A DNA stretch of 64,000 nt from positions 496,001-560,000 of the forward strand of contig NZ_JAGSHX010000006.1 of NCBI RefSeq assembly GCF_018138715.1, in the 5' to 3' direction. Positions 50,786-59,946 of this stretch are shown here, piece by piece (within the stretch, counting starts at the first letter, position 1; every line of letters starts with the position of its first letter). Made by a program: the position numbers and the translations under genes. The DNA comes from Streptomyces asiaticus (GTDB taxonomy: Bacteria; Actinomycetota; Actinomycetes; Streptomycetales; Streptomycetaceae). The notes beneath the pieces were generated by a model that saw only the letters and a list, made by a program, of their open reading frames with translations, was not told the DNA's origin and did not search any database.

Positions 50786-52200
50786 CGGGGGCCCGCCGAG
50801 GTGTGCTGCTCGCGCTGCTTCTTCACAAAGGCTCCGTAGTCCTTCTGGAGCGTCGCGGCGAAGCTGTCCGGGGAGGTCTTGCCGCTGACCACGCCCTGGA
50901 GGGCGGCCGAGAGGGTGTCGTAGAAGGTGGGGGTGGAGTAGTCCAGGTACGGGACGAGTCCATCGGCGGCGCTCAGCCGCTTCCACCCGGCGATCATCTG
51001 GCCGTCGACGCTGTCCGGGCTCACCCCCGCCGCGGCCTTGGCGGGCACGGCGGGCAGCACTCCGTGCCGGGTCATCACATCGGCGGCGTGTGCGTTGGTG
51101 AGGAAGTCCAGATAGGCGGCGGCCACCTCCGCGTGGCGGGAGCGGGAGGTGATGGACCAGGCCAGGCCCTGGCCGCCGGTGGTGACGGGGTCGCCACCGG
51201 CCTTGGCGGGCGGGGGCGGCATGATGCCCAGCTTGTCCCCCATGGGCTTCTTCAGGTCGGCCAGCTGCCAGGTGCCGGTCAGCAGATACGCGCCGTCGCC
51301 GGAGGCGAACTTCTTGGCCGCGTCGTCGTAGCCGAGGCCGTTGGCTCCGCCGGGCAGATAGCCGCGCTTCGCCCAGTCGGCGAGGGTGGCCGCGGCGTTC
51401 TTGGTGGCGGCGTTGCCGAAGCCGTCGCCGCGGCCGAGGACGGTGTCACGGGCACCGGCGGCGCCGAGTTGGTCGTGCAGCACCCCGAAGGTGTGGATGG
51501 CGGGGTACTTGTCGAGGTTGCCGAACTGGATCGGCAGCTCGCCGCGGTCCTTGAGCCGGGCCAGGCCGTCGGTGAACTCGCCCCAGGTGCGCGGGGGTTG
51601 GAGCCCCGCCTGCTTCAGCTTGTCCTTGTTGTAGTAGAGGCCGATGTACTCGCCGGTCTGGGAGATGCCGTACAGCCGCCCCCTGCCGAAGTCGTCGCCG
51701 TCGGCGGAGACCCGGTTGAGGCCCAGGAGGGTGGCGGGGTAGCGGGTGTTCCAGTCGTAGATCCCGGCGTAGTTGTCCAGCGGGGCGAGCAGCCCGGCCC
51801 GGACGAAGGCCACCATGTCCGGGTAGCCCTGGTTGGCCTGGATGACATCGGGCGGATGGTTGCCGGAGACGGCCAGCTTCAGGGTGGTCTTCAGATCGGT
51901 GAAGCTCCGGGCGACCCGCTTGATCCGCACATTGGGGTACTTCCGCTCGAACTCCCGGTTCAGCTGCTCTATCTCGCCGTTGGTCCCGCCGCGTATCTCC
52001 TGGTCCCACACGGTCAGCGTGGTCTTTCCGGCCCTCGCCGGATCGGGTATGGCGGTGGCCGCGCCGGTCCCGGCACCGGCGGCCCCCGAGCCGTCGGTGC
52101 CGGGGACACACCCCGCGGCGAGCAGGACGACGCCGAGGGCGAGCGCGGCCGGGACGGCTCTGCCGCGTGTCCGGCGCGCCCCGGTACGGGCGAGTTCCAT
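50782..52200 (-). CDS. Carbohydrate ABC transporter substrate-binding lipoprotein
   Basis: A 472-residue CUT1-type binding protein. ATG at 52200 follows GAGGAG. The lipobox is LLAAGC near residue 31. The mature part starts TTLTVWDQEIRGGTNGEIEQLNREFERKYPNVRIKRV and includes PPDVIQANQGYPDMVAFVRAGLLAPLD and EYIGLYYNKDKLKQAG. It delivers a sugar to the two permeases that follow. The associated PfkB kinase and the divergent GH4 enzyme suggest a beta-glycoside or related oligosaccharide. Confidence 0.9.
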   Translation of the reverse strand: MELARTGARRTRGRAVPAALALGVVLLAAGCVPGTDGSGAAGAGTGAATAIPDPARAGKTTLTVWDQEIRGGTNGEIEQLNREFERKYPNVRIKRVARSFTDLKTTLKLAVSGNHPPDVIQANQGYPDMVAFVRAGLLAPLDNYAGIYDWNTRYPATLLGLNRVSADGDDFGRGRLYGISQTGEYIGLYYNKDKLKQAGLQPPRTWGEFTDGLARLKDRGELPIQFGNLDKYPAIHTFGVLHDQLGAAGARDTVLGRGDGFGNAATKNAAATLADWAKRGYLPGGANGLGYDDAAKKFASGDGAYLLTGTWQLADLKKPMGDKLGIMPPPPAKAGGDPVTTGGQGLAWSITSRSRHAEVAAAYLDFLTNAHAADVMTRHGVLPAVPAKAAAGVSPDSVDGQMIAGWKRLSAADGLVPYLDYSTPTFYDTLSAALQGVVSGKTSPDSFAATLQKDYGAFVKKQREQHTSAGPR

Positions 52201-52222
52201 GGGGTTCTCCTCGATGCGGTGA

Positions 52223-53350
52223 TCAGGACCGTCGGGCACTGTCTTGCACCCGGAAACCGATGGTGGGCAGGGCCCGCAGCCGTGGGCAGCCGCGCACCCG
52301 GTCCGGGATCAGCTCGCCCAGGAAGGCGTAGCGGCGGGCGAGTCCGGCCGCGTCCGCCCCGTCGTCGGCCGCCCGGCGCGCCCGGTTCCACCAGGCGGCC
52401 ACCTCCGGCCAGCCGGGCGCGGCCAGGGAGCCGCCGAAGTGCTGGACGGAGAGGGCGGCGGTGAGGTTGGCGAAGGCGAGCCGGTGGGCGAGCGGCCAGC
52501 CCGCGAGCGTGCCGGTCATGAATCCGGCCACGAAGACATCGCCCGCCCCGGTCGGGTCCAGCGCGTCCACGGGCAGCCCGGGCACCTCGGCCCGCTCCCC
52601 GGTGAGCGAGTCGATGGCCACGGCGCCCTCGGCGCCCCGGGTGACGACGGCGATCGGCACCAGCTCCGCCAGGGCGCGCACCGCCCGCTCGGGGCTGTCG
52701 GTTCGGGTGTAGCGCTGGGCCTCGGCGGCGTTGGGCAGGAAGGCGTGGGCGTAGGGCAGATCGGGGAGCGCGGCGGGGTCCCAGCGGCCGGTCTCGTCCC
52801 AGCCGACATCGGCGAAGATCTTGCTGCCCTGGGCGTGTGCCCGGCCCACCCAGTCGTCCTGCCGCCCCGGTTCGAAGGTGGCCACACACGCGCGGGAGCG
52901 GGGCGGCGCGCCCCGGACGGCGGGCGGCGGAGCCGGGTGTTCATGGGTGACCATGGTGCGCTCGCCCTCGTACGCCATGGAGACGGTGACCGGGGAGTGC
53001 CAGCCGGGGACGCGGCGGGAGGGGGTGAGGTCCACGCCCTCGCCGAGGGCCAGGCTCTCCCAGCAGTAGTCGCCGTAGACATCGGTGCCGAAGGCGGCGG
53101 CGAGCGTGGTGTGCAGGCCCAGCCGGGCCAGGGCGGTGGCCATGTTGGCGATGCCGCCGGGGCTCGATCCCATGCCGCGCGCCCAGGACTCGGTGCCGCG
53201 GACGGGGGCGTGGTCGAGCCCGGTGAAGATGATGTCCAGGAACACGGTGCCGGTGAGGTAGACGTCGTGCTCGGGGTCCGTGGGGGCGCGCAGCGCCGCG
53301 AGCGGGTCGATCGGGTGGATCGGATCGGGGGTTCCGGCCGTGGTGCTCAC
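52223..53350 (-). CDS. PfkB-family carbohydrate kinase
   Basis: A 375-residue ribokinase-type kinase. The GTG at 53350 has GGAAAGG upstream and leads into PEHDVYLTGTVFLDIIFTGL. Further family marks are GSSPGGIANMATALARLGLHT and the anion hole/catalytic base DPTGAGDVFVAGFMTG. It is the first gene of the ABC import operon (22 bp to the SBP), so it most likely phosphorylates the imported sugar. It could supply the 6-phospho substrate needed by the divergent GH4 hydrolase. Confidence 0.87.
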   Translation of the reverse strand: MSTTAGTPDPIHPIDPLAALRAPTDPEHDVYLTGTVFLDIIFTGLDHAPVRGTESWARGMGSSPGGIANMATALARLGLHTTLAAAFGTDVYGDYCWESLALGEGVDLTPSRRVPGWHSPVTVSMAYEGERTMVTHEHPAPPPAVRGAPPRSRACVATFEPGRQDDWVGRAHAQGSKIFADVGWDETGRWDPAALPDLPYAHAFLPNAAEAQRYTRTDSPERAVRALAELVPIAVVTRGAEGAVAIDSLTGERAEVPGLPVDALDPTGAGDVFVAGFMTGTLAGWPLAHRLAFANLTAALSVQHFGGSLAAPGWPEVAAWWNRARRAADDGADAAGLARRYAFLGELIPDRVRGCPRLRALPTIGFRVQDSARRS

Positions 53351-53428
53351 CGACGTGCCTTTCCTTGTCCGGCGGGGCCTGTTCGCGCCCAGGGCCGTCA
53401 GAAGGACCCTGGTGGCGTGAGCGACACC

Positions 53429-53454
53429 TTGCACCTCACCCGGGGTGAATGCAA
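53429..53454. promoter_or_regulatory. Candidate DeoR operator between the kinase and DeoR genes
   Basis: A 26-bp element bounded by TTGCA and TGCAA with inner arms TCACC and GGTGA around CGG. It lies between divergent start codons at 53350 and 53505 and could serve both transcripts. Confidence 0.6.
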
Positions 53455-53504
53455 GAGGTCGATCAGAGTCGCGCACACTCGCTCACCTGGAGTACGTTGC
53501 CACC

Positions 53505-54266
53505 ATGCTGCGAGAGAGCCGCCACGAGAAGCTGCTGAGCATCCTCGGCGAGGAGGGCGTGCTGCCCATCGGGGAGATCGCCACGCGTCTCGGCGTCAGC
53601 GAGGCCACGGCCCGGCGGGACATCACCGAACTGGGCCGGGCGGGCCGGCTCACCCGGGTCTACGGCGGCGCGGTGGCGGCGCCCACTCAGGACGAGGAGC
53701 GCCCGTTCAGCGAGGTGGTGGTCGACGACCTGTCCGACAAGGAGGCCGTGGCCCGGGCCGCCGCGGAGCTGGTGGCGGACGGCGATGTGCTGCTGCTGGA
53801 CATCGGCACCACCACCCTCCAGCTCGCCAAGCTGCTGCGCGGCCGTCCGGTCACCGTGGTGACCAGCAATCTCGCGGTCTACGACGAGCTGCGCGACGAC
53901 CCGAAGGTGACCCTGATCCTGCTGGGCGGGCAGGTACGCGCCAACTACCGCTCCGTGGTCGGCTTCCTCACCGAGTCCAACATCCGCCAGCTGCGGGTCG
54001 GCCGGCTCTTCCTCGGCGCGAGCGGGGTGCTCCCCGACGGCAGCGTGCTGGACAGCACCCATGTGGAGGTGCCGGTCAAACGGGCCATGCTCGGCGCGGC
54101 CCGGGAGGTGGTGCTGCTGGTCACCGCGGGGAAGTTCCCCGGTGACACCGGCCTCGCCCGGATCTGCGGACCGGAGGGCATCGACACCCTGATCACCAAC
54201 AAGACATCCGACCCGGCGACGCTCGACGTGTTCCGCGAGGGCGATGTGGAGGTAGTGACCGTATGA
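53505..54266 (+). CDS. DeoR-family repressor of the GH4/ABC sugar locus
   Basis: A 253-residue DeoR regulator. The ATG at 53505 leads straight into RESRHEKLLSILGEEGVLPIGEIATRLGVSEATARRDITELGRAGRLTRVYGGA, the standard helix-turn-helix. The sensor domain has VLLLDIGTTTLQLAKLL and FLGASGVLPDGSVLDST. DeoR proteins respond to sugar phosphates. The stop overlaps the GH4 start by ATGA, and the divergent operon encodes the sugar kinase, so the signal is probably the kinase product. Confidence 0.92.
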   Translation: MLRESRHEKLLSILGEEGVLPIGEIATRLGVSEATARRDITELGRAGRLTRVYGGAVAAPTQDEERPFSEVVVDDLSDKEAVARAAAELVADGDVLLLDIGTTTLQLAKLLRGRPVTVVTSNLAVYDELRDDPKVTLILLGGQVRANYRSVVGFLTESNIRQLRVGRLFLGASGVLPDGSVLDSTHVEVPVKRAMLGAAREVVLLVTAGKFPGDTGLARICGPEGIDTLITNKTSDPATLDVFREGDVEVVTV

Positions 54267-55615
54267 GGCTGACCGTGCTGGGCGGCGGAGGGTTCCGTAT
54301 GCCCCTGGTGTACCGGGCGCTGCTCGATGACACCGGGGACGAGGCGGGGCGCTGCACCGAACTGGTGCTGTACGACACCGACCGGCGCCGGCTGGACGCG
54401 ATCCGCGCGGTCCTGGCCGAACAGGCCACGGGCCGCTCCACCGCCCCCGCGGTCCGGGCCACCACCGATCTCGACCAGGCGCTGCGCGGCGCCGACTTCG
54501 TCTTCTCGGCCATCCGCGTCGGCGGTCTGGAGGGCCGGGCGAACGACGAGCGGGTTCCGCTCGGCGAGGGGGTGCTGGGGCAGGAGACCGTCGGCGCGGG
54601 CGGGGTGCTCTACGGGCTGCGCACTCTGCCGGTGGCGGTGCGGATCGCCGAGCGGATCGCCACCGTGGCGCCGGACGCCTGGGTCATCAACTTCACCAAC
54701 CCGGCGGGCATGGTCACCGAGGCGATGCAGCGGGTGCTCGGCGACCGGGTGATCGGCATCTGCGACTCCCCGGTCGGCCTGTGCCGCCGCGCCGCGCGGG
54801 CGGTCGGCGCCGACCCGGACCGGGCCACGTACGACTATGTGGGCCTGAACCATCTGGGCTGGCTGCGCCGGGTGGTGGTGGACGGCCGGGACCGGCTGCC
54901 GGAGCTGCTCGGCGACACCGGCGCCCTGGAGTCGTTCGAGGAGGGCAAGCTCTTCGGCGCCGAGTGGCTGCGGGCGCTGGGCGCGCTGCCCAACGAGTAT
55001 CTGCACTACTACTACTTCAACCGGGAGGCGGTGGCCTCGATCCGGCAGGCCCCGGCCACCCGTGGCGAGTTCCTCCGCGACCAGCAGGCCCGGTTCTACG
55101 AGACGGCGGGCTCCGGCGCGCCCGGGGCGCTCAGGGAGTGGGAGCGCACCCGGCTGGAGCGCGAGGCCACGTACATGGCCGAGAGCCGCGAGGCCACCGG
55201 CGGCTGGGAGCGCGACTCCTGCGATCTGGACGGCGGTGGCTACGACCGGATCGCGCTGGCCCTCATGCGGGCGATCGCCCGCGATGAGCGCGCCACGCTG
55301 ATCCTCAACGTACGCAACCGGACGGCCGTCCCCGGTCTTGACGAGGACGCCGTGGTGGAGGTGCCCTGTCTGGTGGACGCGGGCGGCGCGCGACCGCTCG
55401 CGACCGGCGCGGTGGCGCCGGACCAGCTCGGCCTGATGCTGACGATCAAGGCGGTGGAGCGCTCGGCCATCGAGGCGGCCACGACCGAAGCGGGCAGCGA
55501 TTCGGGCATCACCCGCGGTGCGGCCCTGCGGGCCCTGGCACTCCATCCGCTGGTGGACTCGGTCAAGGTCGCGGGCCGGATTCTCGACGCCTCCGGAGCG
55601 CTGACACGCCCTTAG
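54263..55615 (+). CDS. GH4 6-phospho-glycosidase (NAD- and metal-dependent)
   Basis: A 450-residue GH4 enzyme, which cleaves phosphorylated glycosides through an oxidation-elimination route with NAD+ and Mn2+. The N-terminus MRLTVLGGGGFRMPLVYRALL is the Rossmann motif. INFTNPAGMVTEA, GICDSPVGLCRRA (metal Cys) and VGLNHLGWL (metal His) are the catalytic signatures. It resembles the 6-phospho-beta-glucosidase branch. The TAG stop lies in the left arm of a 56-bp near-perfect palindrome, so the last residues may have been set by an insertion. Confidence 0.92.
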   Translation: MRLTVLGGGGFRMPLVYRALLDDTGDEAGRCTELVLYDTDRRRLDAIRAVLAEQATGRSTAPAVRATTDLDQALRGADFVFSAIRVGGLEGRANDERVPLGEGVLGQETVGAGGVLYGLRTLPVAVRIAERIATVAPDAWVINFTNPAGMVTEAMQRVLGDRVIGICDSPVGLCRRAARAVGADPDRATYDYVGLNHLGWLRRVVVDGRDRLPELLGDTGALESFEEGKLFGAEWLRALGALPNEYLHYYYFNREAVASIRQAPATRGEFLRDQQARFYETAGSGAPGALREWERTRLEREATYMAESREATGGWERDSCDLDGGGYDRIALALMRAIARDERATLILNVRNRTAVPGLDEDAVVEVPCLVDAGGARPLATGAVAPDQLGLMLTIKAVERSAIEAATTEAGSDSGITRGAALRALALHPLVDSVKVAGRILDASGALTRP

Positions 55616-55668
55616 GGCCTGTCTGGGGTTGTGATCTGGGCTCAGATCACAACCCCAGACAGGCCCTA
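55613..55668. repeat. 56-bp perfect inverted repeat, possible MITE or insertion footprint
   Basis: Left arm 55613-55638 and right arm 55643-55668 are perfectly complementary over 26 bases with a 4-base loop. The ends read TAGGGCCTGTCTGG and CCAGACAGGCCCTA. The left arm starts with the TAG stop of the GH4 gene. It could act as a terminator, but its perfection, TA ends and GGGCCTGTC termini resemble small transposon-derived elements. Confidence 0.8.
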
Positions 55669-55946
55669 GCACATGTCCGTTCGGGCATTCCCCAGTATCT
55701 GAACCCGCCCGGACGGGCTCCGTTCACGCCCTCTTTCGGCAAACGGGCGAGAAACGGGCCCGCCGGGTGGATAATCAGACAGCCGGGTTCCTCACCGTCC
55801 GTTGCGCCATCTGCCCCGACCTGCTCTTATAACGGTTGTGAAACGGGCGCATACGGTCACGATCTCTGTGGTGCCAAGACTGGCTTCCCCTGTTGCAGGC
55901 TTGTAAAACTGCCACGCAAGCGAAAGACCTAGGCAGGAGGTGCGGC
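55669..55946. promoter_or_regulatory. Promoter/operator region of the polyol operon
   Basis: The AT-rich gap before the second DeoR gene contains two direct repeats: GGTTGTGAAACGGGC at 55834-55848 and GCTTGTAAAACTGCC at 55899-55913 (11 of 15 bases shared, 65 bp apart). The second lies just upstream of the ribosome site. They are candidate operators of the DeoR protein encoded next. Confidence 0.55.
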
Positions 55947-56708
55947 GTGGACGCGGAGGAACGCCGTCGGGAGATCCTCGACACGGCTCGCCGTGCCGGC
56001 GTCGTCGACGTCGGCAAGCTCGCCGCCGACCTCGGGGTGTCCAAGGAGACGGTGCGCCGCGATCTGCGGGTCCTGGAACAGCATGGACTGGTGCGGCGTA
56101 CCCATGGCGGCGCCTACCCCGTGGAGAGCGCCGGTTTCGAGACCACCCTCGCCTTCCGCACCACCATGCACGTACCGGAGAAGTCGCGGATCGCGACCGC
56201 GGCGGCCGATCTGCTGGGCGATGCCGAAACGGTCTTCATCGACGAGGGATTCACCCCGCAGCTGATCGCGGAGGCCCTGCCCAGGGACCGGCCGCTCACC
56301 GTGATCACCGCTTCCCTCACGACCGCCACCGGCCTCGCCACCCGTGACAACACCACCGTGCTGCTCCTCGGCGGACGGGTGCGCGGGGGCACGATGGCCA
56401 CCGTCGACCACTGGGCGACCCATATGCTCTCGGGCTTCGTCATCGACCTGGCGTTCATCGGCGCCAACGGCATCTCCCGCCAGTACGGCCTGACCACCCC
56501 GGATCCGGCGGTCAGCGAGGTCAAGGCGCAAGTGGTGCGGGTGTCCCGGCGGAAGATCTTCTCCGGGGTGCACACCAAATTCGGAGCCGTCAGCTTCTGC
56601 CGATTCGCCGATGTCTCGGACTTCGAAACGATCGTGACCGACACGGGTCTGCCGCTGACCGAGGCACACCGCTATTCGCTGCTGGGCCCCCAGATCGTCA
56701 GGGTCTGA
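55947..56708 (+). CDS. DeoR-family regulator of the polyol operon
   Basis: A 253-residue DeoR protein starting at a GTG with AGGAGG six bases upstream. ERRREILDTARRAGVVDVGKLAADLGVSKETVRRDLRVLEQHGLVRRTHGGAYP is the DNA-binding part. The sensor has TVFIDEGFTPQLIAEAL in place of the usual D-G-T-T motif, so ligand binding may differ. It is the first gene of a five-gene operon (51 bp to the SBP) for polyol use. Confidence 0.92.
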   Translation: MDAEERRREILDTARRAGVVDVGKLAADLGVSKETVRRDLRVLEQHGLVRRTHGGAYPVESAGFETTLAFRTTMHVPEKSRIATAAADLLGDAETVFIDEGFTPQLIAEALPRDRPLTVITASLTTATGLATRDNTTVLLLGGRVRGGTMATVDHWATHMLSGFVIDLAFIGANGISRQYGLTTPDPAVSEVKAQVVRVSRRKIFSGVHTKFGAVSFCRFADVSDFETIVTDTGLPLTEAHRYSLLGPQIVRV

Positions 56709-56759
56709 CGCCCTCCCCCGCTGTTTTTCCTTCCCCACGTCCCTTCGATTGGACCCGTT

Positions 56760-58109
56760 ATGCCAGTCCTGACTCTTCGTGCTGCCCGGATACCGGTGGT
56801 GGCCCTGACCGCGGGCGCGCTCCTGAGCGGTTGCGCCGGTATGGGGGGCGGCAGCTCAGGCGACAAGACCATCCGCGTCCTGATGGTGAACAACCCGCAG
56901 ATGGTGGATCTGCAAAAACTCACCAAGAAGTATTTCACCAAGGAAACGGGCATTACGGTCGACTTCACGATGATGCCGGAGAACGAGGTCCGCGACAAGA
57001 TCAGTCAGGACTTCGCCAATCAGGCGCGCCAGTACGACGTGGCCACCATCAGCAATTTCGAGGTGCCGTTCTACGCGAAGAACGGCTGGCTGATGCCGCT
57101 CGACAGCTACGCCGCCAAGGACAAGGCATTCGACCAGAAGGACGTCCTCCCCTCGATGCGGGAGTCGCTGACCGCCGAGGACGGCAAGCTCTACGCCGAG
57201 CCCTTCTACGGTGAGTCGTCGTTCCTGATGTACCGCAAGGACGTCCTCGCCGAGAAGCATCTGAAGATGCCCGAGCGGCCCACCTGGCAGCAGGTCGCGG
57301 ACATCGCCGCCAAGGTGGACGGCTCCCGCAAGGGGATGAACGGCATCTGCCTGCGCGGACTGCCCGGCTGGGGCGAGCTGATGGCCCCGCTCACCACGGT
57401 GGTCAACACCTTCGGCGGCACCTGGTTCACCAAGGACTGGAAGGCCCAGCTGGACTCGCCGGAATTCACCAAGGCGACCAAGTTCTATGTCGACCTGGTG
57501 CGCAAGCACGGTGAGGCCGGTGCGGCCCAGTCGGGCTTCGCCGAGTGCCTGAACAACCTCACCCAGGGCAAGAGCGCCATGTGGTACGACGCCACCTCGG
57601 CCGCCGGGTCGCTGGAGGCCAAGGGGTCCCCCGTCAAGGGCAAGATCGGATATGTCCAGGCGCCGGTGGTGAAGACCGACACCTCGGGCTGGCTCTACAC
57701 CTGGGCCTGGGGCGTGCAGAAGGCGTCGCGCCACCCCGACAACGCGTGGAAGTTCATCTCCTGGGCATCCAGCAAGAAGTACGAGTCCCTGGTCGGCAAG
57801 ACCTTCGGCTGGGCCAATGTGCCCGCCGGCAAGCGGTCGTCCACCTACTCCAACCCGGACTACCGCGACACCGCGAGCACCTTCTCCGAGCAGACGCGCA
57901 AGGCCATCACCAGCGCCAAGCCGCGCGATCCCGGAGTGCAGCCGCGGCCGACCATCGGCATCCAGTTCGTCGACATCCCCGAATTCGCCGATCTCGGCAC
58001 CAAGGTCGCCCAGGAGATCAGCGCCGCGATCGCCGGTAAGCAGTCCGTCGAGGCGGCATTGAAGAATTCGCAGAAGCTGGCCGAGAAGGTCGGCGAGGAG
58101 TACCGATGA
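56760..58109 (+). CDS. Polyol/sugar ABC transporter substrate-binding lipoprotein
   Basis: A 449-residue binding protein. The lipobox is LLSGC at about residue 25. The mature start is KTIRVLMVNNPQMVDLQKLTKKYFTKETGITVDFTMMPENEVRDKI, close to sorbitol/mannitol-binding SmoE/MtlE proteins, and ATISNFEVPFYAKNGWLMPLDSY follows. It is linked by ATGA to the first permease. Polyol specificity is supported by the dehydrogenase at the operon end. Confidence 0.9.
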   Translation: MPVLTLRAARIPVVALTAGALLSGCAGMGGGSSGDKTIRVLMVNNPQMVDLQKLTKKYFTKETGITVDFTMMPENEVRDKISQDFANQARQYDVATISNFEVPFYAKNGWLMPLDSYAAKDKAFDQKDVLPSMRESLTAEDGKLYAEPFYGESSFLMYRKDVLAEKHLKMPERPTWQQVADIAAKVDGSRKGMNGICLRGLPGWGELMAPLTTVVNTFGGTWFTKDWKAQLDSPEFTKATKFYVDLVRKHGEAGAAQSGFAECLNNLTQGKSAMWYDATSAAGSLEAKGSPVKGKIGYVQAPVVKTDTSGWLYTWAWGVQKASRHPDNAWKFISWASSKKYESLVGKTFGWANVPAGKRSSTYSNPDYRDTASTFSEQTRKAITSAKPRDPGVQPRPTIGIQFVDIPEFADLGTKVAQEISAAIAGKQSVEAALKNSQKLAEKVGEEYR

Positions 58110-59071
58110 GTAATCCGACGACGGCAGTACCCGTCAGCGGCCAGCGGCCACCGACCGCGGCCCCCGCCTCCGTGGGGCGCCCCATGGCGACCCGGAACCG
58201 GGCCCGGGAGTGGGCCACCCGGGCACCGCTGCTGCCCGCGCTGATCTTCCTGATCGTGGTCACCCAGCTTCCGTTCGTGGCCACGCTGGTGATCTCGCTC
58301 TTCGACTGGAACTCGTTCCGGCCCGACCGCCGTGCGTTCGCGGGGCTGGACAACTACAAGACGGTGCTCAGCGACGCGTCGCTGCGCGAGTCCATCCTCA
58401 CCACCGTGCTGCTGACCGCCTCCGTGGTGATCGTCAGTGTGGTGCTGGGGCTGCTGCTGGCGCTGCTGCTGGACCGCAAGTTCCGCGGCCGGGGCCTGGT
58501 CCGCACCATGCTCATCGCGCCGTTCCTGCTGGTGCCGGTGGCCTCGGCGCTGCTGTGGAAGCACGCGCTGTACAACCCCGAGTACGGCCTGTTCAACGGC
58601 GTGCTCAACTGGCTGGGCGGCCCCCAGCCGGAGTGGCTCACCGATACGCCGCTGATTGCGGTGGAGGCGTCGCTGATCTGGCAGTGGACGCCGTTCATGA
58701 TGCTCATCCTGCTGGCCGGGCTACAGAGCCGCCCGCTGGACATGATCGAGGCGGCCCGGCTGGACGGGGCGGGCAACTGGCAGATCTTCCGCTTTCTGAC
58801 CCTGCCGCATCTGCGCCGCTATCTGGAGCTCGGCACCCTGCTGGGGTCCATCTACATCGTGCAGAACTTCGACGCCGTGTTCACCATGACCCGCGGTGGC
58901 CTGAACACCGCCAACCTCCCCTACACCATCTACGAAACCTTCTACAACGCCCACGAGTACGGGCTGGCATCGGCCGCTGGGGTCGTCGTGGTGATCGGCA
59001 CGATCATCATCGCCACCTTCGCGCTGCGCGTGGTGTCGTCCCTCTTCCGTGAGGAGGTGTCCCACGCATGA
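58106..59071 (+). CDS. Polyol ABC transporter permease 1
   Basis: A 321-residue permease with six spans after a 35-residue polar start. EAA loop: MIEAARLDGAGNWQIFRFLTLPHLRR. It overlaps its neighbours on both sides by ATGA. It matches the SmoF/MtlF type of the mannitol/sorbitol ABC systems. Confidence 0.92.
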   Translation: MSNPTTAVPVSGQRPPTAAPASVGRPMATRNRAREWATRAPLLPALIFLIVVTQLPFVATLVISLFDWNSFRPDRRAFAGLDNYKTVLSDASLRESILTTVLLTASVVIVSVVLGLLLALLLDRKFRGRGLVRTMLIAPFLLVPVASALLWKHALYNPEYGLFNGVLNWLGGPQPEWLTDTPLIAVEASLIWQWTPFMMLILLAGLQSRPLDMIEAARLDGAGNWQIFRFLTLPHLRRYLELGTLLGSIYIVQNFDAVFTMTRGGLNTANLPYTIYETFYNAHEYGLASAAGVVVVIGTIIIATFALRVVSSLFREEVSHA

Positions 59072-59946
59072 CCGCCGTGAGCACGCCGGTCACCATCACC
59101 GGCCTTCCGGAGCCCGCCCGCCGGGCCAAGCGGCGCGGTGCGGCGCTGGGCCTGCTGGCCTGGTTCGTCGGCATCGTGTTCGTGCTGCCGGTGCTGTGGA
59201 TGCTGCTGACCTCGTTCCACTCCGAGGCCGACGCCGCCACCAACCCGCCGTCGCTGACCGCTTCGCTGACCCTCGACGGGTACAAGGAGTTCTTCGGCTC
59301 GGGCGGCGGGGCCAGCCCCTGGCCCTCGCTGCTGAACTCGATGGGCACGTCCCTCTTCTCCACCGGCTTCGTGCTGCTGCTGGCGCTTCCGGCGGCGTAC
59401 GCGCTGTCGATCCGGCGGGTGCGCAAGTGGACCGATGTGATGTTCTTCTTCCTGTCCACCAAGATGCTGCCGGTGGTGGCCGGGCTGCTGCCGGTGTTCC
59501 TGTTCGCCAAGGACATCAGCTTCCTGGACAACGTCTGGCTGCTGGTCATCCTCTACACCTCGATGAACCTGCCGATCGCGGTGTGGATGATGCAGTCCTT
59601 CCTCGCCGACGTCCCGGTGTCGATCATCGAGGCCGCCCAGATGGACGGGGCGCGGCTGCCCACCATCCTGTGGCGGGTCGTGGCCCCGATCGCGGGTCCG
59701 GGCATCGCCGCCACCTCGCTGATCTGCTTCATCTTCAGCTGGAACGAGATGCTCTTCGCCCAGGTGCTCACCGGTGTGGTCGCCCAGACCGCCCCGGCGT
59801 TCCTGACGACGTTCGTGACCAGTCAGGGGCTGTTCCTGGCCAAGGTGTGCGCCGCGTCGATCGTGATTTCCCTGCCGGTGCTCGCCGCCGGTTTCGCCGC
59901 CCAGGACAAGCTGGTCCAGGGCCTGTCGCTAGGAGCAGTCAAATGA
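59068..59946 (+). CDS. Polyol ABC transporter permease 2
   Basis: A 292-residue permease with six spans. EAA loop: IIEAAQMDGARLPTILWRVVAPIAGP. ATGA overlaps join it to permease 1 and to the dehydrogenase. No ATPase gene is present, so a shared MsiK-like ATPase is expected. Confidence 0.92.
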   Translation: MTAVSTPVTITGLPEPARRAKRRGAALGLLAWFVGIVFVLPVLWMLLTSFHSEADAATNPPSLTASLTLDGYKEFFGSGGGASPWPSLLNSMGTSLFSTGFVLLLALPAAYALSIRRVRKWTDVMFFFLSTKMLPVVAGLLPVFLFAKDISFLDNVWLLVILYTSMNLPIAVWMMQSFLADVPVSIIEAAQMDGARLPTILWRVVAPIAGPGIAATSLICFIFSWNEMLFAQVLTGVVAQTAPAFLTTFVTSQGLFLAKVCAASIVISLPVLAAGFAAQDKLVQGLSLGAVK

